Shown here piece by piece: positions 8,565 through 18,357 of a stretch of DNA of 64,000 nucleotides. The position numbers were made by a program, and so were the translations under genes. Source of the DNA: Fluviispira multicolorata (lineage in GTDB: Bacteria > Bdellovibrionota_B > Oligoflexia > Silvanigrellales > Silvanigrellaceae); NCBI RefSeq assembly GCF_009208585.1, contig NZ_WFLN01000012.1, positions 18,459 to 82,458 of the forward strand, in the 5' to 3' direction. The notes beneath the pieces are model-generated. The model was not told the origin of the DNA. It saw only the letters and a program-made list of their open reading frames with translations, and did no database searches. Numbering within the stretch: the stretch's first letter is position 1; each line of letters starts with the position of its first letter.

Positions 8565-9044
8565 AACATCATTTAAATTATCAAATATTGGGTGTTTTAA
8601 CATGGATGAGTCTTTATTCAAATAAGGAGATCTCCTAAGCCATATTCCATGAAGCCCCGCATTTTGTGCACCAAGAGCATCATCAAACAGTGAATCTCCT
8701 ATGTGAATTGCATTTCTGAGTTCAACACCTAAAAGAGAACAAGCATAGTGAAATGTTTCAGGATCAGGTTTTCCTTTAGGAGTATCATCTGCACTAATAA
8801 CAACATCAAAACAATCTATCACATTTAATGCTTTTAGCATTGCATTTATTCTATTTCCCCAATTTGTTATCAGTCCTGTTTTGATGCTAATTCCATCGAT
8901 GTTTCTTTCACGTAATGCAGATAAAAGTTTAATAGAGTCGGGAAATAATTCAACTCCCAACGCACTTGTATTTGATCCACCTAAAATTGTACCAGATGCA
9001 TCGACAAATATTGCATACTTTACATTATTTTGATTTAAATTCAT
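8532..9044 (-). CDS. HAD-superfamily hydrolase with altered catalytic motif
   Basis: This 170-aa HAD-fold protein has motif I FVDASGTI in place of the usual DxDGT. The nucleophile Asp is kept, but the second, acid/base Asp is Ser. Motif III/IV is present (KGKPDPETF, HIGDSLFDDALGAQNAG), giving a phosphatase-like end with a minimal cap. The substrate is unknown, and the lost Asp suggests slow phosphatase activity or a different reaction. Its ATG follows the stop of the MoxR ATPase gene without a gap, so the two are one transcription unit. The 3' end overlaps the convergent lipoprotein gene by 33 bp. Confidence 0.75.
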   Translation of the reverse strand: MNLNQNNVKYAIFVDASGTILGGSNTSALGVELFPDSIKLLSALRERNIDGISIKTGLITNWGNRINAMLKALNVIDCFDVVISADDTPKGKPDPETFHYACSLLGVELRNAIHIGDSLFDDALGAQNAGLHGIWLRRSPYLNKDSSMLKHPIFDNLNDVLFYLDTIISK

Positions 9045-10013
9045 TTATAAAACCGTTTCCTGCACTATTTGATTAACAATATTTGAAACACTCCTTTTTT
9101 CTGCCAAAGATCGAAAATTTACAATGCATCTATGACGTAAAACAGCCGGAGCAATTTCTATGACATTTTCAAATTGAACTTCCTTTTGGCCTCGAATAAC
9201 CGCAAAAGCCTTACTCGCAATTAAAAGAGCTTGAGTTGCTCTTGGGCTGGCACCAAAATCAAGATAATCTCGCGCGACTGAGAGTTTTGATTCAAGTGGT
9301 CTCGTATTTCTCACTATTCTCACAATTCCTTGTAAAAGATCATCTTTGATTGGAACATTTTCAATGACTCGTCTTGCCTCTAACAAAATAGAAACAAGAG
9401 GGATAGCATCGAGATCATTTTCCATTTGTGAAAGGCTTGCTATTTTTACCTCAGAATCAAAGTCTGGGTATGGAATTTCAAGATTAAGTAAAAACCTATC
9501 AAGTTGTGCTTCGGGAAGAGGGAATGTACCTTCATTTTCAATTGGGTTTTGCGTAGCAAACACAAAAAAAGGTTTGGGTAAAGGACGAGAAATACCTTCA
9601 ATACTCACCTGTCTTTCTTGCATTGCCTCTAATAAAGCAGATTGAGTCCTTGGAGAAGCTCGATTGATTTCATCGGCGAGAATAAAAGGTGCAAAAATAG
9701 GTCCTGGGGTAAAACCAATTTTTTTTAAGTCAGGATCTTTATCATCAAATTGAATTGTATAACCTCCCAATATATCGAAAGGAGTAAGATCAGGAGTGAA
9801 TTGAATTCTTTTATATCCACAGCCAAGGGCTTTTGCTAAATTTCTAACCAATGTTGTTTTTGCAACCCCTGGAGCTCCTGTTAAAAGAGCGTGACCATTG
9901 CACAAAACGGTCAAAACAATTTGTTCAATAATTTCTTTTTGGCCAAAGACTTTACTATTAAGCAGTTCGCTTAGTTTTGCAGAAGCTTGGGTAATTTCTT
10001 GAAAATCTTTCAT
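9045..10013 (-). CDS. MoxR-family AAA+ ATPase
   Basis: This AAA+ chaperone-like ATPase has Walker A GAPGVAKTT, Walker B ILADEINRA, sensor I FATQNP and a C-terminal lid domain (ASPRATQALL). MoxR proteins usually assist metal insertion or maturation of VWA-domain partners. No VWA or DUF58 gene is adjacent; only the HAD gene follows. I chose the ATG at 10013 (322 aa) because it gives the standard distance to Walker A. In-frame starts at 10046 (ATG) and 10070 (TTG) are possible. Confidence 0.85.
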   Translation of the reverse strand: MKDFQEITQASAKLSELLNSKVFGQKEIIEQIVLTVLCNGHALLTGAPGVAKTTLVRNLAKALGCGYKRIQFTPDLTPFDILGGYTIQFDDKDPDLKKIGFTPGPIFAPFILADEINRASPRTQSALLEAMQERQVSIEGISRPLPKPFFVFATQNPIENEGTFPLPEAQLDRFLLNLEIPYPDFDSEVKIASLSQMENDLDAIPLVSILLEARRVIENVPIKDDLLQGIVRIVRNTRPLESKLSVARDYLDFGASPRATQALLIASKAFAVIRGQKEVQFENVIEIAPAVLRHRCIVNFRSLAEKRSVSNIVNQIVQETVL

Positions 10014-10243
10014 GTCTTCCCACCCTTTCTTTTGAAAGTTTACCATTGTAAAAAGCTTATCTCTTTGCAAGGAAAAGGGAAAGAGCCTTCATAAATGCAT
10101 ATAAAAAGCAACAGTTAAAGTATGAGCAAAGATATCCTATATCTCTAAAATTCTGAAAAACATAAGTGATATTTTTTGCTCTTCACATATTTGAAAAATA
10201 AAGGTAGTTCATACACGAGGACCTTATAGAGGAGTACCCTTCA

Positions 10244-11275
10244 ATGGCCGACAATTTAAGAGTAAAAACACTTGTAGTAGGAGCGGGAGCTTTTGGAACA
10301 GCTATTGCAGCTTGTATTCATAACGAAAATAATGCAGTAACAATTATAGCGCGCAGTCATAAAAATTTTTCAAATTTAAAAAAACACGATATTTTAAAAG
10401 AATGTGAGCTGCAAACTTTTGACGAATTTAACACTGATTTTAGCGAATTTAAACTTATAATATTAGCAATACCATGCCAAAGCTTACAAAAAGTCAGTGA
10501 ATGGATGCTAAAAAAATGGTTATTAGTCAGAAATTGTAATGAAATTATCAGCACTCCTAAACTCAATATTATTTCTGCTGCTAAAGGAATTGAACAAAAA
10601 TCATTAAGATTGCCATACCAAGTTTTAGAAAATTTTTGGCAAAATAATGCCGAAATAGGGAGTTTAAGTGGTCCAAGTTTTGCAAAAGAAATGCTACTTG
10701 GCCTTCCAACTTGCGTTGTTGTTTCCTCAAAAAGCTCTGAGTTACTTTCTATTGCAGCTCAAATACTACACAGTCCTTATTTTAGAGTTTATGACTCAAA
10801 TGATATTGTAGGGGTTGAAATTGCGGGTGCTTTAAAAAATGTGATTGCCATGGTTGCCGGCGCAGTTGATGGACTTGAGCTTGGCTACAATGCACGTGCA
10901 GCAGTCATAACACGTGGACTGTCCGAAATTGCGAAAGTAGGAGTTCAATTGGGAGCTGATCCAATGACATTTTTAGGATTAAGCGGGGTAGGAGATCTTA
11001 TCTTAACCTGCACTGGAGATCTTTCGCGCAATCGTCAATTCGGCTACCGCATTGCAAAAGGCGAAAGCAAAGAAAATATAATTGATTCTATGGCAGGACA
11101 GGTCATTGAAGGAATTGCCACAACCCAAAGTGCATATGAACTTTGCAATAAATTAGGGATTGAAACATCTATTTTAAGCGCAGCATATAAAGTTATTTAT
11201 GAGGACATGCCAATTAAAGATGCCGTTACTTTATTAATTGATAAAGAACAGGGCAGAGAATTTAAATGGAAATAA
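10244..11275 (+). CDS. gpsA: NAD(P)-dependent glycerol-3-phosphate dehydrogenase
   Basis: This 343-aa enzyme reduces dihydroxyacetone phosphate to sn-glycerol-3-phosphate for phospholipid synthesis in the cytoplasm. It shows the N-terminal nucleotide-binding motif VVGAGAFGTAIA, the substrate motif GPSFAKEM, catalytic Lys in AGALKNVIAM, and the C-terminal signature GLSGVGDLILTC followed by SRNRQFG. Its length is standard. A GAGGAG ribosome site precedes the ATG. mfd follows 42 bp downstream on the same strand. Confidence 0.95.
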   Translation: MADNLRVKTLVVGAGAFGTAIAACIHNENNAVTIIARSHKNFSNLKKHDILKECELQTFDEFNTDFSEFKLIILAIPCQSLQKVSEWMLKKWLLVRNCNEIISTPKLNIISAAKGIEQKSLRLPYQVLENFWQNNAEIGSLSGPSFAKEMLLGLPTCVVVSSKSSELLSIAAQILHSPYFRVYDSNDIVGVEIAGALKNVIAMVAGAVDGLELGYNARAAVITRGLSEIAKVGVQLGADPMTFLGLSGVGDLILTCTGDLSRNRQFGYRIAKGESKENIIDSMAGQVIEGIATTQSAYELCNKLGIETSILSAAYKVIYEDMPIKDAVTLLIDKEQGREFKWK

Positions 11276-11317
11276 ATAAAGCTAAGATCATTTAGGACTA
11301 CGAGGATATCCGAGTTT

Positions 11318-14300
11318 ATGAATTTTTCTCCTCTCGAACCCATACTTATTGAAGTTATTTCAACTTTAATAGCAGCCCCTAATAAAACAAAAATAATAAT
11401 TGTAAATACTGAATCTGACGCTCAAAAAGTTGAAGAATTAGTAAAACAATTTACCTCAGATATTTTTACAGAAGAAGATATAATTCATATCCCCGGATAT
11501 TTTCAGGCAGGTGTTTTTCGCTTTGAATCTTCACGTAAAATTATTGCAAAACGTATAGCAGCATCTTATTCATTGAAAACTCATTTTCCAAGAATTATTA
11601 TTTGTAGTGTTGCTGGTTACCTTAGAAATTTTCCAGATCATAAATGGATCAACGAAAATAAATTTGACATTAAAATTGGGGACGATCTCGATCCTGATCT
11701 CCTCATAGAACAACTTTCCCGTCTAGCTTATTTAGAAGTTCAAAGAGTTGAAGAAGTTGGAGAGTTCTGTGTCCGAGGTTCCATTGTCGACTTTTGGACT
11801 CCAGGCGAAAAAACGCCCTCACGTATTGAAATATTTGGAGACACGGTTGATAAAATTCGTTCTTTTCGTTCATCGGATCAAAGATCATTTCAAACTCTTG
11901 AAAGCCTTGTTCTTCTCCCGTCACGAGAATTTGTTTGGCCTTTTCCAAGTCAACTTGAAAAAGCATTAGAGAAATTCAATCACACTATTTTAGGTCAAAA
12001 AGTAATGGGCGTTGGCAGAGCAAATTTATTAGAAGATCTGCGCGCGAATATTCAATTTCCTGGAATTGACGATGTTTTTTATATGTTTGCCCCAAGTATA
12101 TTTCCAGCATTTCATACATATATTTCTTCACTGGCAATTGAAAAAAACTATGAAATTTCTTTTGAACTAATAGAGACGTATGAAAATTTTCAAAAATCTG
12201 TTCATGAAATTGAAAAACTTTATGAGAACTCATATAATTCTGCTATGGGCAAAAATTACCCAGTTGGTAAAATAGAATCTGTTTTTCCTAATCTAGAAAA
12301 TGCTAAGAAAAAATTAAATTCTGGAAATTCAAATAAAAGTTCTTTTACTATTCCTGAAGAAATTTCTTCAGAATTAAAACAATTAGAAAAACAAAAATTT
12401 TCTGGACGTATTAAAAAAATTAAAGAATTATTAGATAATAAGAATTCAAAAGTAGAAAATATTTTATTTTTAGCAAACTCGAAAGAAACTTTCATAGAAT
12501 TTTCTGGCATTGCTGCTAAATATATTGAAGACTTTTCATTAATTGAAGATATAAAAGAAATATCGACTTTTTCCGTTCAAGAAATTTTAGCTGATAACTT
12601 AACGTCTTCAAAAATTTCAAATAATATTTTCTGTAGCATTTTAAATACATCTGGTGGTTTTTACCTTCCAAATTCTCAAACTCTAGCTATTTCTGAAACA
12701 TGGCTGAGGAATGTAGCAAGTTTTGAGCGATTTGAAAACTTTAATTCGGATGAAGATAATAGCTCAACGACAAAATCGAATACGGAAGCCTTTTTATCTG
12801 CTCAGTTTTCCGATTTTATAGAAGGCGATCTCATTGTCCACATTCAACATGGTATTGCACGTTTTCGTGGACTAATGACAATTAAAATTCTTGACATTAC
12901 AGGGGATTTTCTAGCTCTTGAATATGCAGGCAATGATAAAATTTATGTTCCTGTCCATAAATTAAATTTAATTCAAAAATATATTGGATCTTCCGAAAGC
13001 ACTTCTCTTGACACTCTAAAAAGCTCATCTTGGGAAAAAAGAAAACAAAAAGCAAAGATAGATGTTGAAAAACTTGCAAAAGAACTCATGGAACATCAAG
13101 CACGCAGAGCTATGACCCCAGGACATGCCTTTGCAACAATTGATGAAGACTACATCGCCTTTGAAGATGCTTTTCCCTACGACGAAACACTCGATCAAAC
13201 CCGAGCCATAAAAGAAATTATGCTTGATATGAACAAACCAAAAGCTATGGATAGGCTTTTATGTGGTGATGTTGGTTTCGGTAAAACCGAAGTTGCAATG
13301 CGTGCAGCTTTTCGTTGTATTTTAGATGGAAAACAAGTTGCTTGGCTTGTACCTACTACAGTGTTAGCCCATCAGCACTTTCGTTCCCTTATAGAACGTT
13401 TTCAAGATTTTGGTGTTCATATCGAAGTGCTCGATCGTTCCATTACTTCAGCAAATAAAGTTCTAGTAAAAATAAAAAAAGGTGAAATCGATATTTTAAT
13501 TGGCACTCACAGAATACTTTCAAAAGACATCGATTTCCGTGATCTTGGGTTACTCATTGTAGATGAAGAACAGAGATTTGGAGTTCTTCAAAAAGAAAAA
13601 ATTAAAAGCATGTCTTATGGAATCGATGTTCTCACAATGACAGCAACACCCATTCCAAGAACATTACAAATGTCAATGGTTGGATTAAGGGATTTAAGTC
13701 TCTTAACAACTCCACCAAAATCACGTCTAGCAACAAAAACTTTTGTTTGTCCTTTTGAAGAATCCACTATAAAAGATTGCATTTTATTTGAATTAAATCG
13801 AGGAGGACAAATATTTTATGTGCACAACAGAGTCGAAGAATTAGAAACCGTTCTTAAATATTTACAAAACTTGTTACCTCAAGCTAAAATAGCAATTGGC
13901 CACGGGAAAATGAGTCAAAAAGATTTGGAAAGTACCATAATTAATTTCCTCGATGGTAAATTTAATATTTTATTGTGCACCACAATTATTGAATCTGGTA
14001 TAGACATGCCGAATGTAAACACAATAATTGTGCAAAATGCGAATCATTTTGGTCTTGCTCAACTTTATCAATTAAGGGGCCGTGTCGGACGACGCTCAAC
14101 GAGAGGGTACGCATATTTATTAACTTCACAAAATGCAAGTGAAGATGACGAAGGAATGAAAAGGCTAAATATATTAAAAGAGCACCAAGAACTTGGCAGT
14201 GGCTTTGTAATTGCTAGTCATGATATGGAAATGCGCGGCTCAGGAAATATATTAGGGGATGAACAAAGTGGTAAAGTAAGTGACGTTGGTTTAGAAACTT

Positions 14301-14869
14301 ATTTACAAATGCTAGACGATGCAATTAAAATTCTTGGTGGAAATAAAGTAACAAACGTGACAGAGGTTGAAATATCTATTCCTCTCACTGCCCAAATTCC
14401 AGAAAATTATATTGTTAATTCTAAAGATCGCTTGCGTACATACCGTCGTTTTTTTGGTGCTCGTTTAGAAAACTCATTGCAAAACCTTATCACAGAATGC
14501 GAAGATCGATTTGGACCACTTCCTGAAGAAGTAAAAAATCTGGCTGAACTTGCACGCATTCGTAGATGGTTGCTTTTATTTGGGGCACTTTCCCTCACTG
14601 TAGGAGAAGAGGCCACTGAAATTCGCCTCGACAAAGGTGTGTTGCAACCTGATATTTCTGATGACACAAGCGAAGAACTCGTAAAACGAATTTTAGACGT
14701 GTGTAACAGAAAAACCAAAGGCATGCGAATCACACCAGATGGAAGACTCATTTTTGCAATCCGCAAGAAAAACTTTATTCAGGACAAATTGGGTGCCGTT
14801 AGTGAATTGAAAAGAATTTTGAGTCTCCTTGCTGGAGAAGCATATGAAGGAAATTCGTCCAAGAATTAG
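11318..14869 (+). CDS. mfd: Transcription-repair coupling factor
   Basis: This 1183-aa protein is close to the usual Mfd length. It releases stalled RNA polymerase and recruits UvrA. It has an N-terminal UvrB-like module (about 1-290) and a CarD-like polymerase-interaction domain at about 505-580 (GDLIVHIQHGIARFRG). Walker A is GDVGFGKTEVAMRA near residue 650, and the DEEQ box is VDEEQRFG near 748. A RecG-like translocation segment (QLRGRVGRR) and a C-terminal TRCF domain follow. The middle linker (about 300-480) is Lys/Asn/Ser-rich and divergent. The next gene starts inside its 3' end. Confidence 0.97.
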   Translation: MNFSPLEPILIEVISTLIAAPNKTKIIIVNTESDAQKVEELVKQFTSDIFTEEDIIHIPGYFQAGVFRFESSRKIIAKRIAASYSLKTHFPRIIICSVAGYLRNFPDHKWINENKFDIKIGDDLDPDLLIEQLSRLAYLEVQRVEEVGEFCVRGSIVDFWTPGEKTPSRIEIFGDTVDKIRSFRSSDQRSFQTLESLVLLPSREFVWPFPSQLEKALEKFNHTILGQKVMGVGRANLLEDLRANIQFPGIDDVFYMFAPSIFPAFHTYISSLAIEKNYEISFELIETYENFQKSVHEIEKLYENSYNSAMGKNYPVGKIESVFPNLENAKKKLNSGNSNKSSFTIPEEISSELKQLEKQKFSGRIKKIKELLDNKNSKVENILFLANSKETFIEFSGIAAKYIEDFSLIEDIKEISTFSVQEILADNLTSSKISNNIFCSILNTSGGFYLPNSQTLAISETWLRNVASFERFENFNSDEDNSSTTKSNTEAFLSAQFSDFIEGDLIVHIQHGIARFRGLMTIKILDITGDFLALEYAGNDKIYVPVHKLNLIQKYIGSSESTSLDTLKSSSWEKRKQKAKIDVEKLAKELMEHQARRAMTPGHAFATIDEDYIAFEDAFPYDETLDQTRAIKEIMLDMNKPKAMDRLLCGDVGFGKTEVAMRAAFRCILDGKQVAWLVPTTVLAHQHFRSLIERFQDFGVHIEVLDRSITSANKVLVKIKKGEIDILIGTHRILSKDIDFRDLGLLIVDEEQRFGVLQKEKIKSMSYGIDVLTMTATPIPRTLQMSMVGLRDLSLLTTPPKSRLATKTFVCPFEESTIKDCILFELNRGGQIFYVHNRVEELETVLKYLQNLLPQAKIAIGHGKMSQKDLESTIINFLDGKFNILLCTTIIESGIDMPNVNTIIVQNANHFGLAQLYQLRGRVGRRSTRGYAYLLTSQNASEDDEGMKRLNILKEHQELGSGFVIASHDMEMRGSGNILGDEQSGKVSDVGLETYLQMLDDAIKILGGNKVTNVTEVEISIPLTAQIPENYIVNSKDRLRTYRRFFGARLENSLQNLITECEDRFGPLPEEVKNLAELARIRRWLLLFGALSLTVGEEATEIRLDKGVLQPDISDDTSEELVKRILDVCNRKTKGMRITPDGRLIFAIRKKNFIQDKLGAVSELKRILSLLAGEAYEGNSSKN

Positions 14870-17306
14870 TTTTTCTAAATATTTTCTTTTTAAATTTATT
14901 TATATGTTTTTTGCATGTTTAATTTTTAAATCGTACGCACAACTTCCATCTTCATTAACAAAAGATTTTCTTCCCACTTTAAAATCAGGACCTCCCTCAT
15001 CTATTTATGCTTCATATGACTTAGAAATCCCCTTAAAGGTAACACTATCTGAGAATCTAACTTCAAAAAATTCTACAATCTCTTGGATTTTAAATAGCAA
15101 AAAAATATGTACAGGTACATCTTGTGAAATTCTTTTAAAGGAAAAAGATTATAAAGAATTAACTCCTATACTTTTTATTATTGCAACAAATAGTTATGGT
15201 GGAACAACATATTCTTATGAATTTAAAATGCATACAAGACAAGGTTTTGAATCAGATAAGTGGAATAAAGAAGTTGCATATTTAAAAAGAGATGCAATTC
15301 CAAAAAGTGCTCAAAATCCACCAAATTACTCTAGTCAAAATGCAGTAGCTTTGTTTGGTAAAGGAACACTTATTCAAAATGATTATATGCTTTATATTGG
15401 AAAAGTTTCCAGAAGTTTTGTATGGAAACAAGGCTATTTTCAAACAGATAATCTTGATTCATTAAGAATAACAGACTCCGAATCTGGTGTATGGTTTTTG
15501 CTCCCTTCAACACGCCTCACTCTTCAAGACCAAAGTGATGATGTTAATGCGCGCGTTGTAGAATTAAATTTTGGAAATATAAGAACAAAAGCATCTGGCA
15601 ACCTGTATGATACAGATGAAAAAACAAAAGATTTTAAAAATAAAATGATTATTTTAACCGATGAAACTCAACTCAATATTCCCAGAGGAGGCGATGCACT
15701 CATAACTCGTGAAACCGATAAAAAAGGAGAATTTTTTACTCGAGTTATTGCTATTGGAGGTGCAATTGAAATTTTACCGAATTTAAATAGTGTAAATGAA
15801 CAGGAAAAAGAAAAATATAAAAACATAACTTTAGGTTCTGGCATGGAACTTATAATATATGGCAAAGGAAAATTACTACCTGTTACTTCACCTAAAAGAG
15901 AAACAATAGATAATTTCCTCGCTTTCACAACAACAGCCGATGAACTTCAAGCACGCAAACTTTCTGCCAATATTCTCAATTTGGATGAAGTATTAGAAAA
16001 GGCTGCAATATTAGCTGAAAACGAAGAATATTTTGAATTGCTTAATTTACTTGCGCCTTATCAAGCAGAGTTTAATAAAAATGCTTTGCTACCTTATTAT
16101 TATGGATTTGCAAAAAAAGGTTTATTTCAAACATACGAAGCAAAAAAATACTTTTTAATGTCACAAAAACTTGATAATAATTTTCCACTTTCACATTGGC
16201 AACTCGGACTCATTTATTTGGATGAGAAAAAATATAGCGAAGCTTTAAATGAACTCCTAATTGCCCGAAAAAATATGAAAACAGAAGAAAAATATATACA
16301 TGAATATGAATATTATGTAGGTGTCGCATATTATTTTAAAAACATGTTACAAGAAGCAAAACGAGCATTTAAACGTGCCGTATGGGATAACGACCTAGAT
16401 GCAGCACTCAGACAATCAGCTGCTGAGTTTTTAAAAAAAATAAATATCGATAAACCATGGAGCTTAATTGTCCCTGTGGGAATCCAATACGATGGAAATA
16501 TTCTTTCAATTGCACAAAATCAATCTCTTCCTTCTCAATATTCAACAAAAGCAGGCTGGAGAAGTGTTATTGGAGGTTTATACAACTATGATACAAGCAA
16601 AGAAAGTGATAATGCAGGCTGGTTTTTAGGCGGAGGTGGAAAAGCATTTTATGTTAAGAATTTCACATCTGACTATACAAGCTTAGATACCATCATTTTA
16701 GAAGGAAGTGTATTTGAAACAAATCGAAATTATTTAGAAGTAAATGGAAAAAAGGAAAAGCAAGGATATAGGTTATATCAAACAGCAGGAACTATTATAG
16801 TTAATAATGCTTTTGACACACAATATTTAATCTTTGGTATTAACTATAAAGAGCTTGAATTAAATATGGGTATTCAAATTGATATTTCAGATAGAAGTAC
16901 TTTAAATCAAAAAAGTGGACTCATATATAATCAATACTATACATATAGCTTTGGAAATTATGGAGTCTTTAGTTGGGATATTTCTTTGCAAGGTCAAGAG
17001 CAAATCATGTTTAATACGACATCTGCAGTTGGGCACTCTCTCGAAGCAATTGCAACACCTAGCGCAACTTATGCATTAGATTCTAAAACGAGTTTTAAAT
17101 TAAGTACAACTTTTGATTTTCTCTATACGTTCTTAAACCCGCTACAAAGTAACTATAAATTTATTCCAACCGCATCTGCTAATTATTTTTTCCTAGATTG
17201 GTTGATTGGAACTTTCAATCTCACGTATGAATATGATATTGTTTTCCCAGGACCAAGCACAGTCAATCGTCCTGGGTTTGCACTTTTATTTACTGGCATA
17301 TTTTAA
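14844..17306 (+). CDS. FecR-domain/TPR protein with C-terminal beta-barrel
   Basis: This 820-aa exported protein starts at an ATG (14844) with GGAG upstream, inside the last 26 bp of mfd; a TTG at 14829 is a weaker start. A signal peptide (about 1-33, ending KSYAQ) is followed by a FecR-like domain at about 180-320 (VWFLLPSTRLTLQDQS, ILTDETQLNIPRGGDALI). TPR helices follow at about 390-540. Alternating aromatic strands from about 560 end in Phe (LLFTGIF), typical of outer-membrane barrels. This suggests an outer-membrane secretion or assembly protein with a periplasmic TPR part. The substrate is unknown. Confidence 0.75.
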   Translation: MKEIRPRISFSKYFLFKFIYMFFACLIFKSYAQLPSSLTKDFLPTLKSGPPSSIYASYDLEIPLKVTLSENLTSKNSTISWILNSKKICTGTSCEILLKEKDYKELTPILFIIATNSYGGTTYSYEFKMHTRQGFESDKWNKEVAYLKRDAIPKSAQNPPNYSSQNAVALFGKGTLIQNDYMLYIGKVSRSFVWKQGYFQTDNLDSLRITDSESGVWFLLPSTRLTLQDQSDDVNARVVELNFGNIRTKASGNLYDTDEKTKDFKNKMIILTDETQLNIPRGGDALITRETDKKGEFFTRVIAIGGAIEILPNLNSVNEQEKEKYKNITLGSGMELIIYGKGKLLPVTSPKRETIDNFLAFTTTADELQARKLSANILNLDEVLEKAAILAENEEYFELLNLLAPYQAEFNKNALLPYYYGFAKKGLFQTYEAKKYFLMSQKLDNNFPLSHWQLGLIYLDEKKYSEALNELLIARKNMKTEEKYIHEYEYYVGVAYYFKNMLQEAKRAFKRAVWDNDLDAALRQSAAEFLKKINIDKPWSLIVPVGIQYDGNILSIAQNQSLPSQYSTKAGWRSVIGGLYNYDTSKESDNAGWFLGGGGKAFYVKNFTSDYTSLDTIILEGSVFETNRNYLEVNGKKEKQGYRLYQTAGTIIVNNAFDTQYLIFGINYKELELNMGIQIDISDRSTLNQKSGLIYNQYYTYSFGNYGVFSWDISLQGQEQIMFNTTSAVGHSLEAIATPSATYALDSKTSFKLSTTFDFLYTFLNPLQSNYKFIPTASANYFFLDWLIGTFNLTYEYDIVFPGPSTVNRPGFALLFTGIF

Positions 17307-17317
17307 AAGAAAATCGA

Positions 17318-18325
17318 ATGGAAAATCACAATAAAATTGAACAATATTTAAAAAAATTTATATTAATGGATTATTCAAAAAATTCAAGAGTACACTCTTT
17401 AAAAACTTACCAGTATTCTAATGCTGAAGTGTTTGTAAAAAGAGATGATGAGCTCGGTTTTGGAGTCAGCGGATCTAAAATTAGAAAGTATATAAGTCTT
17501 ATACCCACTTTAAAAAAAGAACAATATAAAGAAGTTATCATTTTAGGAGGCCCATATTCAAACAATATTTTATCAGCAGTACAGCTTTTAATTGAAAATG
17601 GTATAAAACCAATCTTATTTTTTGACAGACGAAATAAAAAAACACCCTTAGGGAATTTTCTCCTTACATCCCTTTTTTTAGATGAAAGTTCAATTCAATG
17701 GCTTGAAAAGGATGATTTTAATAAGAAAAATGAAATCATAAATTTATATAAAGAAAAGCAATTAAAAAAAGGTGTTCGAGTGGGATTTATAAATGAAGGT
17801 GCTCTCATGTATGAAGCTTTCCCTGGAGCATGCACATTAGCACTCGATATATTAAGGAATGAGCAAGAAAAATCTTGTTATTTTGATCATATAATTATTG
17901 ACTCAGGAACTGGTTTAACAGCAATTTCTCTCATTTTATGTTATAGTTTATTGCAATTAAAAACAAAAATTCATATTTTACTTATTGCTGGAACTGAAAA
18001 AGAGTTCAATAATTCTTTAAATTTATTAAAAAATAATTTCGAAGCTGATATAATACAAAAAATAAAATTACAAGATACATATAAATTATATTCCCCTCAA
18101 AGTGCAAAATCCTTTGGTTCGGTGAATAAAAAAATTATGAATAACATAGCTTTTATTGCAAAAAATGAAGGAATACTAACCGATCCTATTTATAGCTCAA
18201 AACTATTTCTTGAAGCTAGAAATATTATTAATGAAAAAAATCTCAGTGGAAAAATACTCTTAATCCATTCAGGTGGAAGTCTAACTCTTTTTGGTTTTAC
18301 AGAAAAACTTCAAGAATTAATATAG
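17318..18325 (+). CDS. PLP-dependent ACC deaminase/D-cysteine desulfhydrase-family protein
   Basis: This 335-aa PLP enzyme is of the tryptophan-synthase-beta fold. VKRDDELGFGVSGSKIRKY contains the Schiff-base Lys, GGPYSNNILSAV follows, and HSGGSLTLFGF near the C-terminus binds the cofactor phosphate. Family members release ammonia from 1-aminocyclopropane-1-carboxylate or sulfide from D-cysteine. The sequence does not tell which, though D-cysteine desulfhydration is the more common bacterial role. The gene starts 11 bp after the FecR/TPR gene with only a weak ribosome site, and converges with the carboxypeptidase gene. Confidence 0.75.
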   Translation: MENHNKIEQYLKKFILMDYSKNSRVHSLKTYQYSNAEVFVKRDDELGFGVSGSKIRKYISLIPTLKKEQYKEVIILGGPYSNNILSAVQLLIENGIKPILFFDRRNKKTPLGNFLLTSLFLDESSIQWLEKDDFNKKNEIINLYKEKQLKKGVRVGFINEGALMYEAFPGACTLALDILRNEQEKSCYFDHIIIDSGTGLTAISLILCYSLLQLKTKIHILLIAGTEKEFNNSLNLLKNNFEADIIQKIKLQDTYKLYSPQSAKSFGSVNKKIMNNIAFIAKNEGILTDPIYSSKLFLEARNIINEKNLSGKILLIHSGGSLTLFGFTEKLQELI

Positions 18326-18357
18326 TTCATCCTTTTCATTCATACAAATTTAATAGC

